Positions 30,935-41,925 of a stretch of DNA of 64,000 bases are shown piece after piece. A model generated the notes under the pieces. The model had not been told where the DNA came from. It ran no database searches and saw only the letters and a program-made list of their open reading frames with translations. Each line of letters begins with the position of its first letter. Position 1 is the first letter of the stretch. The stretch comes from Microglena sp. YARC (taxonomy: Eukaryota > Chlorophyta > Chlorophyceae > Chlamydomonadales > Chlamydomonadaceae), in contig CM039462.1 in assembly GCA_022414725.1 (NCBI GenBank), forward strand, positions 132,895,206 to 132,959,205, read 5' to 3'. The position numbers and the translations under genes are program-made.

Positions 30935-30939
30935 AGGGG

Positions 30940-31178
30940 TGTGTCGAGGACAAACAAACCAAGCTCCCAACCACCGTTTTGGTGGCGTAGGTATTAAACC
31001 CCCTAGAGCCGGACCCAGATCTCAACCACTTACAGTGGCGGAGGTAAGAAGCTAACAAATGAGAAGTCACAAGAAGAAAAGAAAAAAAGGGATCATAAAT
31101 TACGGTGCCACTAAGCAGTCCAGGGCTTCCTGTCTTGCTCTTCTACAAGTAGAAAGATAGTCGGCTAGGTTGCTCCAG
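30940..31178 (-). mobile_element. LINE copy B, 5' part
   Basis: It continues exactly where 24617 stopped: TGTGTCGAGGACAAACAAAC, then CCACCGTTTTGGTGGCGTAG, up to TCGGCTAGGTTGCTCCAGAA. It includes the last ~80 coding bases of the RT C-terminal frame. It is 5'-truncated at about 31178. Confidence 0.9.
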
Positions 31179-31820
31179 AAAGGTAAGAAGCTTCAAATGA
31201 GTGTGAACGAGATACCTATGACATGCTACCGGTATATATTTTGTCATGAGATGCCCCGAGTCATCTCATGGAGGCTGAAGAGTACGGTTGTACTTGGGAG
31301 TAACTTCTCGACAAGTCTGGAGTTCTGGACCACTGATTGCCTAATTTGAATTGTGGAGAACTGTGGTCTCAACAAAAATAGGCTGCCCTCACACTCACAA
31401 ACATTGATAGGGGGCATGCTTGTGTTTATGTTGACGTACAAATGCGTGCCCTTTCATATCTAGGGACCGGCACACAGTGTGGTGTCAATATATCTAGCCT
31501 GCCCTCACACTCACAAACATTGATAAGGGGATGTGAGAGTTGCGTGTTGAGGCTGCTGTATCTCTCGCCATTTTTGATGCCATTTACAGGTCCCATGCCC
31601 ATGTTGTGCTCTAAACCAATGCATTCTTAGTTTTGTATTTGAGACCTTTCAAATGTTTGGTTTTCGACGAAATACACTACTAAGGTCGTTCTTGTGATAT
31701 ACTGTCAGGACAGCCAATGTAATTGCATGGAAGAAATACGCCACTGTTCTTGTTTTCAACATCCCTTGTGATTTACACTACCCTTGCTTTATCGATACTA
31801 CTTGCGAGAGTAGGAAGGGG
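31179..31820. other. No gene recognised; 40-bp duplication
   Basis: CTGCCCTCACACTCACAAAC followed by ATTGATA occurs at about 31383 and 31500. TAGGGACCGGCACA at 31461 is a MITE end without the rest of the element. Confidence 0.5.
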
Positions 31821-31828
31821 GTGGTGAG

Positions 31829-32023
31829 CAGGGTACTTCAAATTGCCAAATTGGCCAGCGCTTTAGCGCACTTGAAATCAAACAAACTGCGCTTTGTAGT
31901 GCAAAAAGCGCAAAAATTGCTTGCTGCGTCCACAGGGAGTTGCAAAAAACTGCGCTTAAAGCGCAGAGGGGGTCAAAAAGTCAGCGCTCAAAAGCGCAAA
32001 AGCGCGCGCTTTGAATTACCCTG
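31829..32023 (+). mobile_element. 195-bp hAT-type MITE with perfect 8-bp target duplication
   Basis: The ends are CAGGGTACTTCAA and, inverted, CAGGGTAATTCAA. The 8-bp flanks 31821-31828 and 32024-32031 are both GTGGTGAG. This length and these ends suit the hAT superfamily. The interior (GCGCTTTAGCGCACTTGAAA) matches the copy at 15043-15237 in opposite orientation. Confidence 0.92.
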
Positions 32024-32031
32024 GTGGTGAG

Positions 32032-32564
32032 GTTCGATTCCTCAGTATTTTGGCGTTCTGCCCCCAAGCAAACCTTGTAGGGAAGTACTGTCGGATTTCT
32101 GCCCTCGTGGTGGTTTTCTAGCGGCCAAACGGACATTGGGGTAACCCTGGAGTGGGGGCTCCCGCCCCCCAGGAGGAGGGCCTTCGCAAAAAAACAGGCA
32201 GTCAAGGTTTCGTTGGAGGAAATGGACCAGTGTCTTAACGAGCACCGCCTTTTGTACGTGAGGATTTTCGCCTAAAAGTGTGTGTGTGGGGGTAGACTAG
32301 CCCGTGTGTGGTGCTCGTATTAGCCTCAGGTTTTTCTCATCTTCTTAGGGGTGCTAGTGGCAGCTTTTGGGCAGAAAATCCCCGTCTTTCTCCCCGAATC
32401 CTCCAAGTCGCTGCTTTGTGCAAGGGACCTCATATATCGGGGTGAAAACTGAAAATCTTTTCGAACACACACACATGAAAGTGGTACCGTACAAACTTTT
32501 GAATTGATTCTGTATCAAACTAGTATATTTTGGCCAGATGCTCCGATTTGATTAGAGTTACAAG
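32032..32564. other. No gene recognised
   Basis: Non-repetitive sequence. No family features in any frame. Confidence 0.4.
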
Positions 32565-33240
32565 GTTGTTCAGGACGCTGCGTCCTCCGTCGCAACGTCG
32601 AAGAGTCCATTGCGTCACAGGACGCAACAGGGGATTAAAGGGTTTAGGGTCCTCATACAGCTGACGCCAGTCAAGATGGAAAGGGGATTAGGGGACACAA
32701 GAGTGACGTGGTTCCAGGAGGGCCACGGGCACTCGTGACAGTAAGGCAACATGTAACATGCTGACAGGGTCCGTTGACCAGAAGGACGCAGGCTATACAG
32801 TTGGTTGCGTCTCAGGCAGCAGAGCTGGGGTCCTCCTGAAGTACCCTGATTCCCACCCAATTTGCATTGCATGCCTCCCTACTGACACCCCACCAAGGTT
32901 GTTCAGGACGCTGCGTCCTCCGTCACAGACGCAACGTCTAAGGGTCCGTTGACCAGAAGGAAGGGTTTATTGGGTCGCAGGACGCAAGCTAAACTATTGG
33001 TTGTGTCTTAAGCAGCAGAGCTGGGGGTCCTCTTGAAGTACCCTGCATCCCACCTAATTTGCATTGCATACCTCCCTACTGACACCCCACCAAGGTTGTT
33101 CAGGACGCTGCGTCCTCGTCACAGACGCAACGTCTAAGGGTCCGTTGACCAGAAGGCAGGGTCTATTGGGTCGCAGGACGCAAGCTAAACTATTGGTTGT
33201 GTCTCAGGCAGCAGAGCTGGGGGTCCTCTTGAACTACCCT
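32565..33240 (+). repeat. Tandem MITE-derived repeat, three copies
   Basis: Units start GGTTGTTCAGGACGCTGCGT near 32568, 32896 and 33094. They pass through GGGTCCGTTGACCAGAAGG and GTCTCAGGCAGCAGAGCTGG and end GAAGTACCCTG or GAACTACCCTG. The ends match the CAGGGT-TTCAGGA family at 18428. A half copy lies at 35440-35552. Confidence 0.8.
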
Positions 33241-33249
33241 GCTTTTTTA

Positions 33250-33512
33250 CTTCCGAAGACTGTGAGCAGCCAAATTGCTGGCAGGTGCCTTGTCACCAAG
33301 TTCAAGTTGGTATGGCTTCGGAAACCAGGTGTTATCGTGATCATTACTGCCGAAGACTGTGAGCAGCCAAATTGCTGGCAGGTGCCTTGTCACCAAGTTC
33401 AAGTTTGTATGGCTTCGGAAACCAGGTGTTATCGCGATCATTACTGCCGAAGACTGTGAGCAGCCAAATTGCTGGCAGGTGCCTTGTAACCAAGTTCAAG
33501 TTTGTAGAATTA
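33250..33512 (+). repeat. 94-bp tandem repeat, three copies
   Basis: The unit has CCGAAGACTGTGAGCAGCCA, AATTGCTGGCAGGTGCCTTG and TATGGCTTCGGAAACCAGGT. A fourth copy stands alone at 35677-35752, next to a SINE tail. The CCGAAG start and CTTCGG near the end are inverted. Confidence 0.9.
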
Positions 33513-33574
33513 AATTATCACTGTAGCACGAACTCAGGGCCCCCGTCGTTTAAACGAATGTTTGGGGTTCAGTT

Positions 33575-33645
33575 CATCAGTGCTTTTTCTTGTTAAGCTC
33601 TTCCTAACAGTTGGGCCAGTCCCTTTAAACTATTTGGCCTACCCC
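33575..33645 (+). mobile_element. Retroelement 3' end, left half
   Basis: TTCCTAACAGTTGGGCCAGT then CCCTTTAAACTATTTGGCCT. Its continuation CTGGACTGTAAC is at 35410-35421: the LINE at 33646-35397 is inserted here. Confidence 0.75.
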
Positions 33646-35307
33646 AGACACAGAGGAACCTACAAACTCATTGCCATCTCAAACCCAGCTGGCCATGCCA
33701 AGTACCTCCACAACCCACCCACCACATGGGCCCAAACCATGAGGGACATGGGGGCCACTTCCATCCCCCGACCAGGTCCCCCACCCTCCCAACTGGGCCT
33801 TCCTACCACCCACCTACCCAAGGCACTTAGCTCCCTCCTTAAAACCTGGGCACAACAAACCATCCCCATGCAGATAGACCCCACACCCATAACACCCCCC
33901 GTGCTCCCGTGCACACATGCTATCCTACAAGCACCAGGCCTCGCTCTATACACAGATGGAAGTGCCATCATAGACAAAGACGGCGTCCTACGCCTAGGGG
34001 CAGGCGTATACTCCCCCAGGGCCGCTGCACGTTGCCTCCGCATAGACCCTGGCGGACAGGGCATCACTGCCGACATCAATCGCGCCGAACTCGTGGCAAT
34101 CCAACAAGCACTCATACACTCCGAAATAGATGAAGAACTCACCATCTACTCCGACAGCTTATGCTCCTTGCAGCTTATTAACCTGCACATTTACCATCCC
34201 AGCAGGACCCGGGAAAACAAACATCGCGACCTCCTGCAAGACATCGCCATCCACATTATCAACAGACACAACACTGCTGCTACCACACGCCTGCTTAAGG
34301 TCCGATCTCACTCAGGAATCGTAGGGAATGACGAGGCAGACACGCTCGCGAAAGAAGCGACGTCAGGATACAATGTAATTGGACCAATTAAAGCAGGGGA
34401 ACACGCGCACCTCAACATGCATTGGCCGTCTGTCCAGCCCCCCAAATCTATTAATGGGGACCAGCCCCGCCGGCACCCGGCCAACACCACGGGCATATAC
34501 TCCTCCATGTGGGAGCAAGCTAACCCCTTCCTCCTCCCTCAGGCTAGTAATCGTTTCTGGCAATCCACCGACATCAAATGGTGGCAAAAAATACAAATCC
34601 ACAAGGCTAGGTGGGGACGCTTATGGACTAGGAAACTGGCGTACAGATACAAACGCCCCTATGGTACCAGCACTAGCCCCCCCTCTGATGATAACTGCCC
34701 TCTTTGTCGCAAAGCACAGGACGGAGCTGGCCATATTCTTGCTGGGTGCAGCCACCCTGTCTTCAAAGGAAAGTATATTAACAGACATAATAAGGCGGTC
34801 CAACTCATCCAAAAGGCAGTAGCCAAAGGAGCTCTGGGGGCTCTCCCCATGTACATGGATTGAGGCACTTGTGAAGCGACCTCCGACATTCCCACGAGAC
34901 CCCCAACCAACCTCAAACCCCCTGATCTTCCCCAAGCCACATGGGATAAATACAGGCCTGATCTCCTCCTCATTGACGACAAATCCAAACCAAGAAAAGC
35001 CTACCTAGTTGAACTGGGCTACTGCTCAGACACTAACCACCAAATCAAATTCCAGGAAAAGAGCGTTCAGCATAAGGAGCTCCAACGTATCCTTCAACAA
35101 CAAGGATTCCTTGTACACTACCTAGTCTTCACCATAGGTACCACTGGTACCATACCAATCACAACTATTACCAATCTCTCCACCTTAGGGATCAGTCGCG
35201 AACACGTAGACAAACTCATCTCTAAGCTGCACAGAGAATCTATCGCCTCCTGTACCAGCATTCTTGCCACACGTCGCATGAAGGAGTCCCTCCCGCCTGG
35301 AGGGTGA
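33646..35307 (+). pseudogene. LINE RNase H, zinc knuckle and restriction-like endonuclease-like region
   Basis: The open frame (best start unknown because the copy is 5'-truncated) contains an RNase H: LALYTDGSAI, then NRAELVAIQQAL, IYSDSLCSL and VRSHSGIVGNDEADTLAK supply the D-E-D-D residues. A CCHC-like CPLCRKAQDGAGHILAGC follows, then TGA at 34861-34863. The same frame reopens to 35307 with YRPDLLLID, AYLVELGYCSD and Lys-rich sequence, resembling the PD-(D/E)XK arrangement of R2-type restriction-like endonucleases. The endonuclease call is inference. RNase H together with such a domain recalls the Dualen/RandI LINEs known from Chlamydomonas. Confidence 0.75.
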
Positions 35308-35397
35308 CACTTACTATGTCTGCCATGGTGACTTTCCCCAGCTGCGGCGTACGGGAGGGTCCCCTTAACACCACGCCCCTCCAGGCGTTATCTTTTC
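33646..35397 (+). mobile_element. LINE fragment with RNase H and endonuclease-like domain, 12-bp target duplication
   Basis: The insertion is 1752 bp, flanked by TTGGCCTACCCC at 33634-33645 and 35398-35409. The interrupted sequence is known from uninterrupted relatives at 16720 and 19815. The element is 5'-truncated and ends with a 3' UTR containing TGACTTTCCCCAGCTGCGGC, GAGGGTCCCCTTAACACCAC and GGCGTTATC. SINE copies in this window carry the same 3' end. Confidence 0.85.
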
Positions 35398-35425
35398 TTG
35401 GCCTACCCCTGGACTGTAACATCCA
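35398..35425 (+). mobile_element. Retroelement 3' end, right half
   Basis: TTGGCCTACCCCTGGACTGT completes the element interrupted at 33645. No (AAC)n tail follows here. Confidence 0.7.
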
Positions 35426-35439
35426 TCCATACATACATG

Positions 35440-35560
35440 CTGACAGGGCCCGTTGACCAGAAGGAAGGGTCCGTTGCGTCGCAGGACGCAGGCTGTACAG
35501 TTGGTTGCGTCTCAGGCAGCAGAGCTGGGGGTCCTGCTGAAGTACCCTCTTTTTTTACTG
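35440..35560 (+). mobile_element. Half copy of the CAGGGT-TTCAGGA MITE
   Basis: Starts within GGGCCCGTTGACCAGAAGGA and ends CTGCTGAAGTACCCT, like the right halves of 32565-33240. Confidence 0.65.
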
Positions 35561-35569
35561 CTGAAGACG

Positions 35570-35672
35570 TCAACCGCGATGGTAGCTTGTCCAGTTGAGG
35601 TAAGAGACCGCTTCCCACCCCCGTACGACGGGTTCCCTTAACACCACGCCCCACCAGGCGTTATCGTTATCA
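35570..35672 (+). mobile_element. SINE copy, 5'-truncated
   Basis: CAACCGCGATGGTAGCTTGT and CCAGTTGAGGTAAGAGACCG lead to GACGGGTTCCCTTAACACCA and GGCGTTATCGTTATCATTA. It lacks the tRNA head. The tail shows a short GTTATC duplication. Confidence 0.8.
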
Positions 35673-35754
35673 TTACTGCCGAAGACTGTGAGCAGCCAAA
35701 TTGCTGGTAGGTGCCTTGTAACCAAGTTCAAGTTTATATGGTTTCGGAAACACC

Positions 35755-36224
35755 TTGCTGCTGTTGTAAAGCCTGCTGCTGTGCTTGTTGCTGCGTCTGT
35801 TGTTACTGCTGCGGCTGCAGTTGTTGGGGATGCAGGGGTTGCTGCTGCTGTGCATGTTGCTGTGCTTGTTGCTGCGTTTGTTGTTGCTGCTGCGCCTGCT
35901 GCTGTTGGGGATGCAGGGGTTGCTGCTGTTGTAAAGCCTGCTGCTGTGCTTGTTGCTGCGTCTGTTGTTACTGCTGCGGCTACTGTTGTTGGGGAAGCAG
36001 GGACAGCTGCTGTTGTTACAGTTGTTGCTGTGGTCCGCTCTGCTGGTGCATGGGGTGTTGCTACACTCTTAATGCTACATGTGTTGTTGTGGATGGGAGT
36101 TCACCTGCTGCACTGCCTGTTGTGGCCGCTGCAGCTGATGTTGGTGCTGTGTGTCTGTTGGTGGTGCAGTGTGGCTGTTGGTGGTGCAGTGCGGCTGGCT
36201 GCATGTGCTGCTGCTGCTACACTC
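35755..36224 (-). repeat. Diverged copies of the SS18/GIF glutamine-rich exon, 3' of the stop
   Basis: Read on the minus strand, CAG/CAA-rich segments interrupted by stops repeat pieces of the last exon, including the CCACAACAATACATGCAGCA end (a relative lies near 36060). A TGTAA (minus strand) at 36016-36020, about 205 nt past the stop, is a candidate poly(A) signal. Duplications of the terminal coding end follow the same pattern as in the IWR1 gene. Confidence 0.7.
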
Positions 36225-37145
36225 TCACTGCTGCATGTATTGTTGTGGGTGGGAGTTCATCTGCTGTGGCTGCTGCTGTTGGTGCTGCAGTGCGGCTGGC
36301 TGCTGTGCTTGCTGTTGTTGTTGTAATGCCTGCTGCTGCTGCTGCTGTTGCTGCTGTTGTAAAGACTGCTGCTGTGCTTGTTGCTGTGCATGTTGCTGCT
36401 GCTGTTGTTGGGGATGCATGGGCTGCTGCTGTTGATGGATCTGTTGCTGTGGTGTGCTCTGCTGGTGCATGGGCTGCTGTTGCTGCTGAGGTTGCTGGGG
36501 CTGTTGAGGTGGTTGAGGTTGCAAACCCTGCTGGAGCTGCTGCATGGGCTGCTGCTGCTGCTGCTGCTGTAGTTGGTGATGATGTGTAAGCTGGGACTGC
36601 TGGGCAGCTTGTGCTTGTTGCTGGGCAGCTTGTGCTTGCTGCTGCTGCTGCTGTTGTTTTTGTTGTTGCTGGGCAGCTTGTGCTTGCTGCTGCTGCTGTT
36701 GTTGTTGTAGCTGGGCAGCTTGCGCTTGCTGCTGTTGTTGTTGCTGGATTTGAGCTTGCGGCTGTTGTTGCAAAGGCTGTGGCTGTTGAACGGGCTGTTG
36801 TTGTTGTTGCTGCTGCTGTTGTTGTTGTTGTTGCTGTTGTTGCTGCTGAAGTGCTTGCTGTGGCTGTTGCACACCCTGCTGCTGCTGTTGTTGTTGCTGC
36901 TGTACCTGCTGCTGCTGCTGTCGTTGCTGTAGGTGTTGTTGTTGCTGCTGCGGCTGCTGTTGTTGTTGCTGTTGTTGTTGCTGTTGTTGCTGTTGTTGTG
37001 CAGAAGCCTGTTGCACTACTTGTTGGCCTGCCACTGGCATTGCTGGTGCTGGCGACTGCACAGGTTTCGCAACTTGTGCTGGTGGTTGTACTGCTGGCGC
37101 CTGCTTTTGCACTGGAGCTGCCTGAGCTTGCTGTGCCTGCGGGGC
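36225..37145 (-). CDS. GIF: SS18/GIF exon 4, glutamine-rich
   Basis: The acceptor (minus) is CCACCACTAACAG. The exon starts APQAQQAQAAPVQKQ, passes through a Pro/Ala/Val region and then a Gln run of about 230 residues with interspersed Ala, His, Pro and Leu, and stops with TGA at 36225-36227. CAA and CAG are mixed, so the run is not a pure trinucleotide expansion. Confidence 0.9.
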   Translation of the reverse strand, partial: APQAQQAQAAPVQKQAPAVQPPAQVAKPVQSPAPAMPVAGQQVVQQASAQQQQQQQQQQQQQQQPQQQQQHLQQRQQQQQVQQQQQQQQQGVQQPQQALQQQQQQQQQQQQQQQQQQPVQQPQPLQQQPQAQIQQQQQQQAQAAQLQQQQQQQQAQAAQQQQKQQQQQQQAQAAQQQAQAAQQSQLTHHHQLQQQQQQQPMQQLQQGLQPQPPQQPQQPQQQQQPMHQQSTPQQQIHQQQQPMHPQQQQQQHAQQQAQQQSLQQQQQQQQQQALQQQQQAQQPAALQHQQQQPQQMNSHPQQYMQQ

Positions 37146-40100
37146 CTGTTAGTGGTGGGGAGGGCAAAGGTTGTTCAGTGTTGATAATAGTTTGATAATA
37201 GTTTGATAATTTGACATTAATTTGATTGTTCGCTGTGTGGTGGGTGCACTATATGAATCTGCATTGCTGGTGCTGGCACCTGCACTGGAGCTGCCTGCGC
37301 TAGCTGTGCCTGCGGGGCCTGTTAGTGGTGGGGGGGCAAAGGTTGTTCAGTGTTGATAATAGTTTGATATTCAATTGATAATTTGCTATTAATTTGATTG
37401 TTTGCTGTGTGGTGGGTGCACTATATGTATCTGCATTGCTGGTGCTGGCGCCTGCACTGGAGCTGCCTGTGCTTGCTGGGCCTGTGAGTGGCGTAGAGGG
37501 CAAAGGTTGTTCAGTGTTGATAATGGTTTGATATTCAATTGATAATTTGCTATTAATTTGATTGTTTGCTGTGTGGTGGGTGCACTATATGTATCTGCAT
37601 TGCTGGTGCTGGCGCCTGCACTGGAGCTGCCTGTGCTTGCTGGGCCTGTGAGTGGCGTAGAGGGCAAAGGTTGTTCAGTGTTGATAATTGTTTGATAATT
37701 TGATATGCATTTGATTGTTCTCTGTTAGGTGGGTACACTCTATGTATCTGCATTGCTGGTACAATAGCTGTTGTGCTTGTGTTAGCTTTGATTGCTGGCA
37801 CTGTGCAGGGTATGTTGTTCAGTGTTTTAATTCGATTGTTTGTTGTGTGGCGGCTGCCCTGCACGTATCTGTATTGCTGGTGCAATAGCTGTTGTGCTTG
37901 TGCTAGCTTTTATTGCTGGCACTGACAGTGGCTTTGAGGGGGCCCAGCTGCAAATGTAAGTGCAGATTTAGCCCTTGAAAAGCACTGCGTACTTGAAATG
38001 TTAGTGTGGCTGTAGCACTTGAACAGCACCAAGCACTTGAAATGTTAGTGTGGCTGTAGCACTTGAACAGCACCAAGCACTTGAAATGTTAGTGTGGCTG
38101 TAGCACTTGAAAAGCACTGCGTACTTGAAATGTTAGTGTGGCTGTAGCACTTGACCAGCACCAAGCACTTGAAATGTTAGTGTGGCTGTAGCGCTTGAAA
38201 AGCACTGAGTACTTGAAATATTAGTGTGGCTGTAGCACTTGACCAGCACCAAGCACTTGAAATGTTAGTGTGGCTGTAGCGCTTGAAAAGTACTGAGTAC
38301 TTGAAATGTTAGTGTGGCTGTAGCACTTGACCAGCACCAAGCACTTGAAATGTTAGTGTGGCTGTAGCGCTTGAAAAGCACTGAGTACTTGAAATGTTAG
38401 TGTGGCTGTAGCACTTGACCAGCACCAAGCACTTGAAATGTTAGTGTGGCTGTAGCACTTGACCAGCACCAAGCACTTGAAATGTTAGTGTGGCTGTAGC
38501 ACTTGACCAGCACCAAGCACTTGAAATGTTAGTGTGGCTGTAGCGCTTGAAAAGCACTGAGTACTTGAAATGCTAGTGTGGCTGTAGCACTTGACCAGCA
38601 CCAAGCACTTGAAATGTTAGTGTGGCTGTAGCACTTGACCAGCACCAAGCACTTGAAATGTTAGTGTGGCTGTAGCACTTGACCAGCACCAAGCACTTGA
38701 AATGTTAGTGTGGCTGTAGCACTTGAACAGCACCAAGCACTTGAAATGTTAGTGTGGCTGTAGCACTTGACCAGCACCAAGCACTTGAAATGTTAGTGTG
38801 GCTGTAGCACTTGACCAGCACCAAGCACTTGAAATGTTAGTGTGGCTGTAGCACTTGACCAGCACCAAGCACTTGAAATGTTAGTGTGGCTGTAGCACTT
38901 GACCAGCACCAAGCACTTGAAATGTTAGTGTGGCTGTAGCACTTGACCAGCACCAAGCACTTGAAATGTTAGTGTGGCTGTAGCACTTGACCAGCACCAA
39001 GCACTTGAAATGTTAGTGTGGCTGTAGCACTTGACCAGCACCAAGCACTTGAAATGTTAGTGTGGCTGTAGCACTTGAACAGCACCAAGCACTTGAAATG
39101 TTAGTGTGGCTGTAGCAGGGGAGGGGGAGGACAGTGGCTTTGAGGGGGTTCATCACTTGTGCTGGTTCTGGCGCCTTTGATTGCTGGCACTGTGCAGAGT
39201 ATGATGTTCGGTGTTTTAATTCGACTGTTTGTTGTGTGGTGGGTGCCCTGTATGTATCTGTATTGCTGGCACAATAGCTGTTGTGCTTGTTCTAACTTTG
39301 ACTGCTGGCACTGACAGTGGCTTTAAGGGGGCCCAGCTGCAAATGTGAGTGTGGATTTAGCACTTGAAAAGCACTGCGTACTTGAAATGTTAGTGTGGCT
39401 GTAGCACTTGAACAGCACCAAGCACTTGAAATGTAAGTGTGGCTTTAGCAGGGGAGGGGGAGGACAGAGCCTTTCAGGGGGCCCAGCCATCAACTGGAAG
39501 TGTAGCTTTAGCACTTGAACAGCACCTAGCACTTGAAATGTTAGTGTGGCTTTAGCATTTGAAAAGCACCAAGCACTTGGAATTTAAGCGTAGCTTTATC
39601 ACTTAAACAGCACTAAGTACTTGAAATGTTAGTGTTGCTTTAGCAGGGGAGGGGGAGGACAGTGCCTTTGTTCATCACTTGTGCTGGTGCTGGCGCCTGT
39701 ACTGGCTGTACTGCTGGGCCTGTGGGGGCTGTGGGTGGTGCAGAGGGCAAAGGTTGTTCAGTGTTGATAATAATTTGATAATTTGATATGCATTTGATTC
39801 TTCTCTGTGAGGTGGGTACACTGTATGTATCTGCATTGCTGGTACAATAGCTGGTGTGCTTATGATACCTTTGATTGCTGGCACTGACAGTGGCTTTCAG
39901 CCATCAACTAGAAGTGTGGCTTTAGCACTTGACACACAATAAGCACTTGAAAGGTTAGTGTGGCTTTAGCAGGGGAGGGGGAGGACAGTGCCTTTGTTCA
40001 TCACTTGTGCTGGTGCTGGCGCCTGTACTGGCTGTACTGCTGGGCCTGTGGGGCCTGTGAATGGTGGTGAGGGCAAAGGTTGTTCAGTGTTGATAATGAT

Positions 40101-41884
40101 TTGAAGCCTGAAGCCTAGTCTGTCCCCCCCACCCCCCACAACCTCATTCATCCGTCCATGCAACCATTCTTCCTCCCCTAACAAGCACTACTACCCGGCC
40201 GGGGCCGGTACTTGAATGGCCCCTGTATCTGGAGTACCGCCCATAAAGCTTTTCAGGCAGCTTTTCTTTCCTTTAGCTGCCTAAGACTACCCATATACCG
40301 AGACGCTCACCGCTGCTGGGGTCTGCCTTCCTGCCTGCGGTTGTGAATATTATATTCATATTAGCCTGAAGCTTTGTCTGCCCTCCCCCCCCCCCCCCCC
40401 CACACACACACTCTGCCACCACCACACACACACCTCACTCACCTTTTTTTATGCACCCACTCCCCCAACAATAACTACCACCCATATACTGCTGCTGCTG
40501 CGGCTGCTCCAGCTGCTGGCGTCTGCCCTCCTGGCCGCGGTTGTGCATAATATATTCATATTGGCCTGATATTTAGTCTGTCCCCTCCCGTCCCCCCCCC
40601 CTTCCACACACACACGCATACACACACTAGCACTACCACCTCACACACCCTTCCATGCAACCCTTCCCCTCCCCCAACAATCACTACTACCCATATACTG
40701 AGATGCTCACCGCTGCTCCAGCTGCTGGCGTCTGTCCTCCTGCCTGCGGTTGTGCATCAGCTACAGCAGCTAGAAGCATCAGATTGGCCTGAAGCTTAGT
40801 CTGGAACCTGTGTGTGTGTTGTGCGTGTGTTGTGTGTGCGTGGTGTATGTGGTGTGTGTGTGCGTGGTGTGTGTGGTGTGTGTGGTATGTGTGGCGTATG
40901 TGGTGAGTGGTATGTGTGTGTGTATGTGGTGCGTATGATGTATGTGGTGTGTGCGTGTGTAAAGTGCTTTTCAAGTGCTAAAGCCACACTTCCATTTGAC
41001 ACTGGGCCCCCTCAAAGGCACTGTCTTCCCCCTCCCCTCTGCCACGACTCACTCCTGCTGGCCCATAATATTGATGGATAAGTAGTTCACCTCTAACAAC
41101 AGTATTCCTGCACTGCCCCCCCCCCACACACACCAAACACACACCAACACACACACAAACAAACATTCCCCCTACCCTCCCCCCGTCTACTTAACCCTGC
41201 CCCCCTACCCCCCCCCCCCCCCCGTCTACCTTACCCTCCCCCCCTCCGCCCTGTCTACTAACCCTACCCCACCCACCCACCATCCACCCCTGTCTACCTA
41301 ACCTTACCCCCCCCCCCCCCCCCCCCCCCCCCTGTCTACCTTACCCTCCCCCCCTCCGCCCCCCCCCTCCCCCCTGTCTACTAACCCTACCCCACCCACC
41401 CACCATCCACCCCTGTCTACCTAACCCTCCTCCTCCCCCTTCACCCCTTTCTACCAAGCCCCCCTGCCCACCCACCCACCCCAGTGCCACTACTCACTCC
41501 TGCATCTGTGGGACTGTGGCAAGCGTCGCAAGCCCCCCCTCCCCGCTCACCACCCCCAATGCCACGACTCACTCCTGCATCTGTGGCAAGCGTCCCAAGC
41601 CCCCCCCCCCGCCCCCCCCGCCCCGCTCACCCCACCCCAGTGCCACGACTCACTCCTGCATCTGTGGCAAGCGTCCCAAGTTCTGCTGGTCAACAATGGC
41701 CTTGATGAATAGGTAGTTCTCCTCTAACAACTGCAAGATGAGGCGCAGGTAGCATATGGTTAGGCAGAGTGAGGTAAGAGGGGTTGACACTGGCCACATG
41801 GCTTTGATGAACAGGTAGTTCTCCTCTAACAGCTTGTGACAGAGTGAACCTGATATGCTCGTGCTGGTATGGTCTGGCCTAATT

Positions 41885-41925
<41 letters not shown>

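Noticed and set aside
36217..37167. Thr/Ala-rich and Ser/Asn-rich frames overlapping the Gln-rich exon
   Set aside because: Other-frame translations of CAG/CAA repeats. The Gln frame is chosen because it joins the SSXT exons in phase.
37940..39115. CRISPR-like array
   Set aside because: Direct 44-bp units without unique spacers in a eukaryotic intron: a satellite, not a CRISPR.
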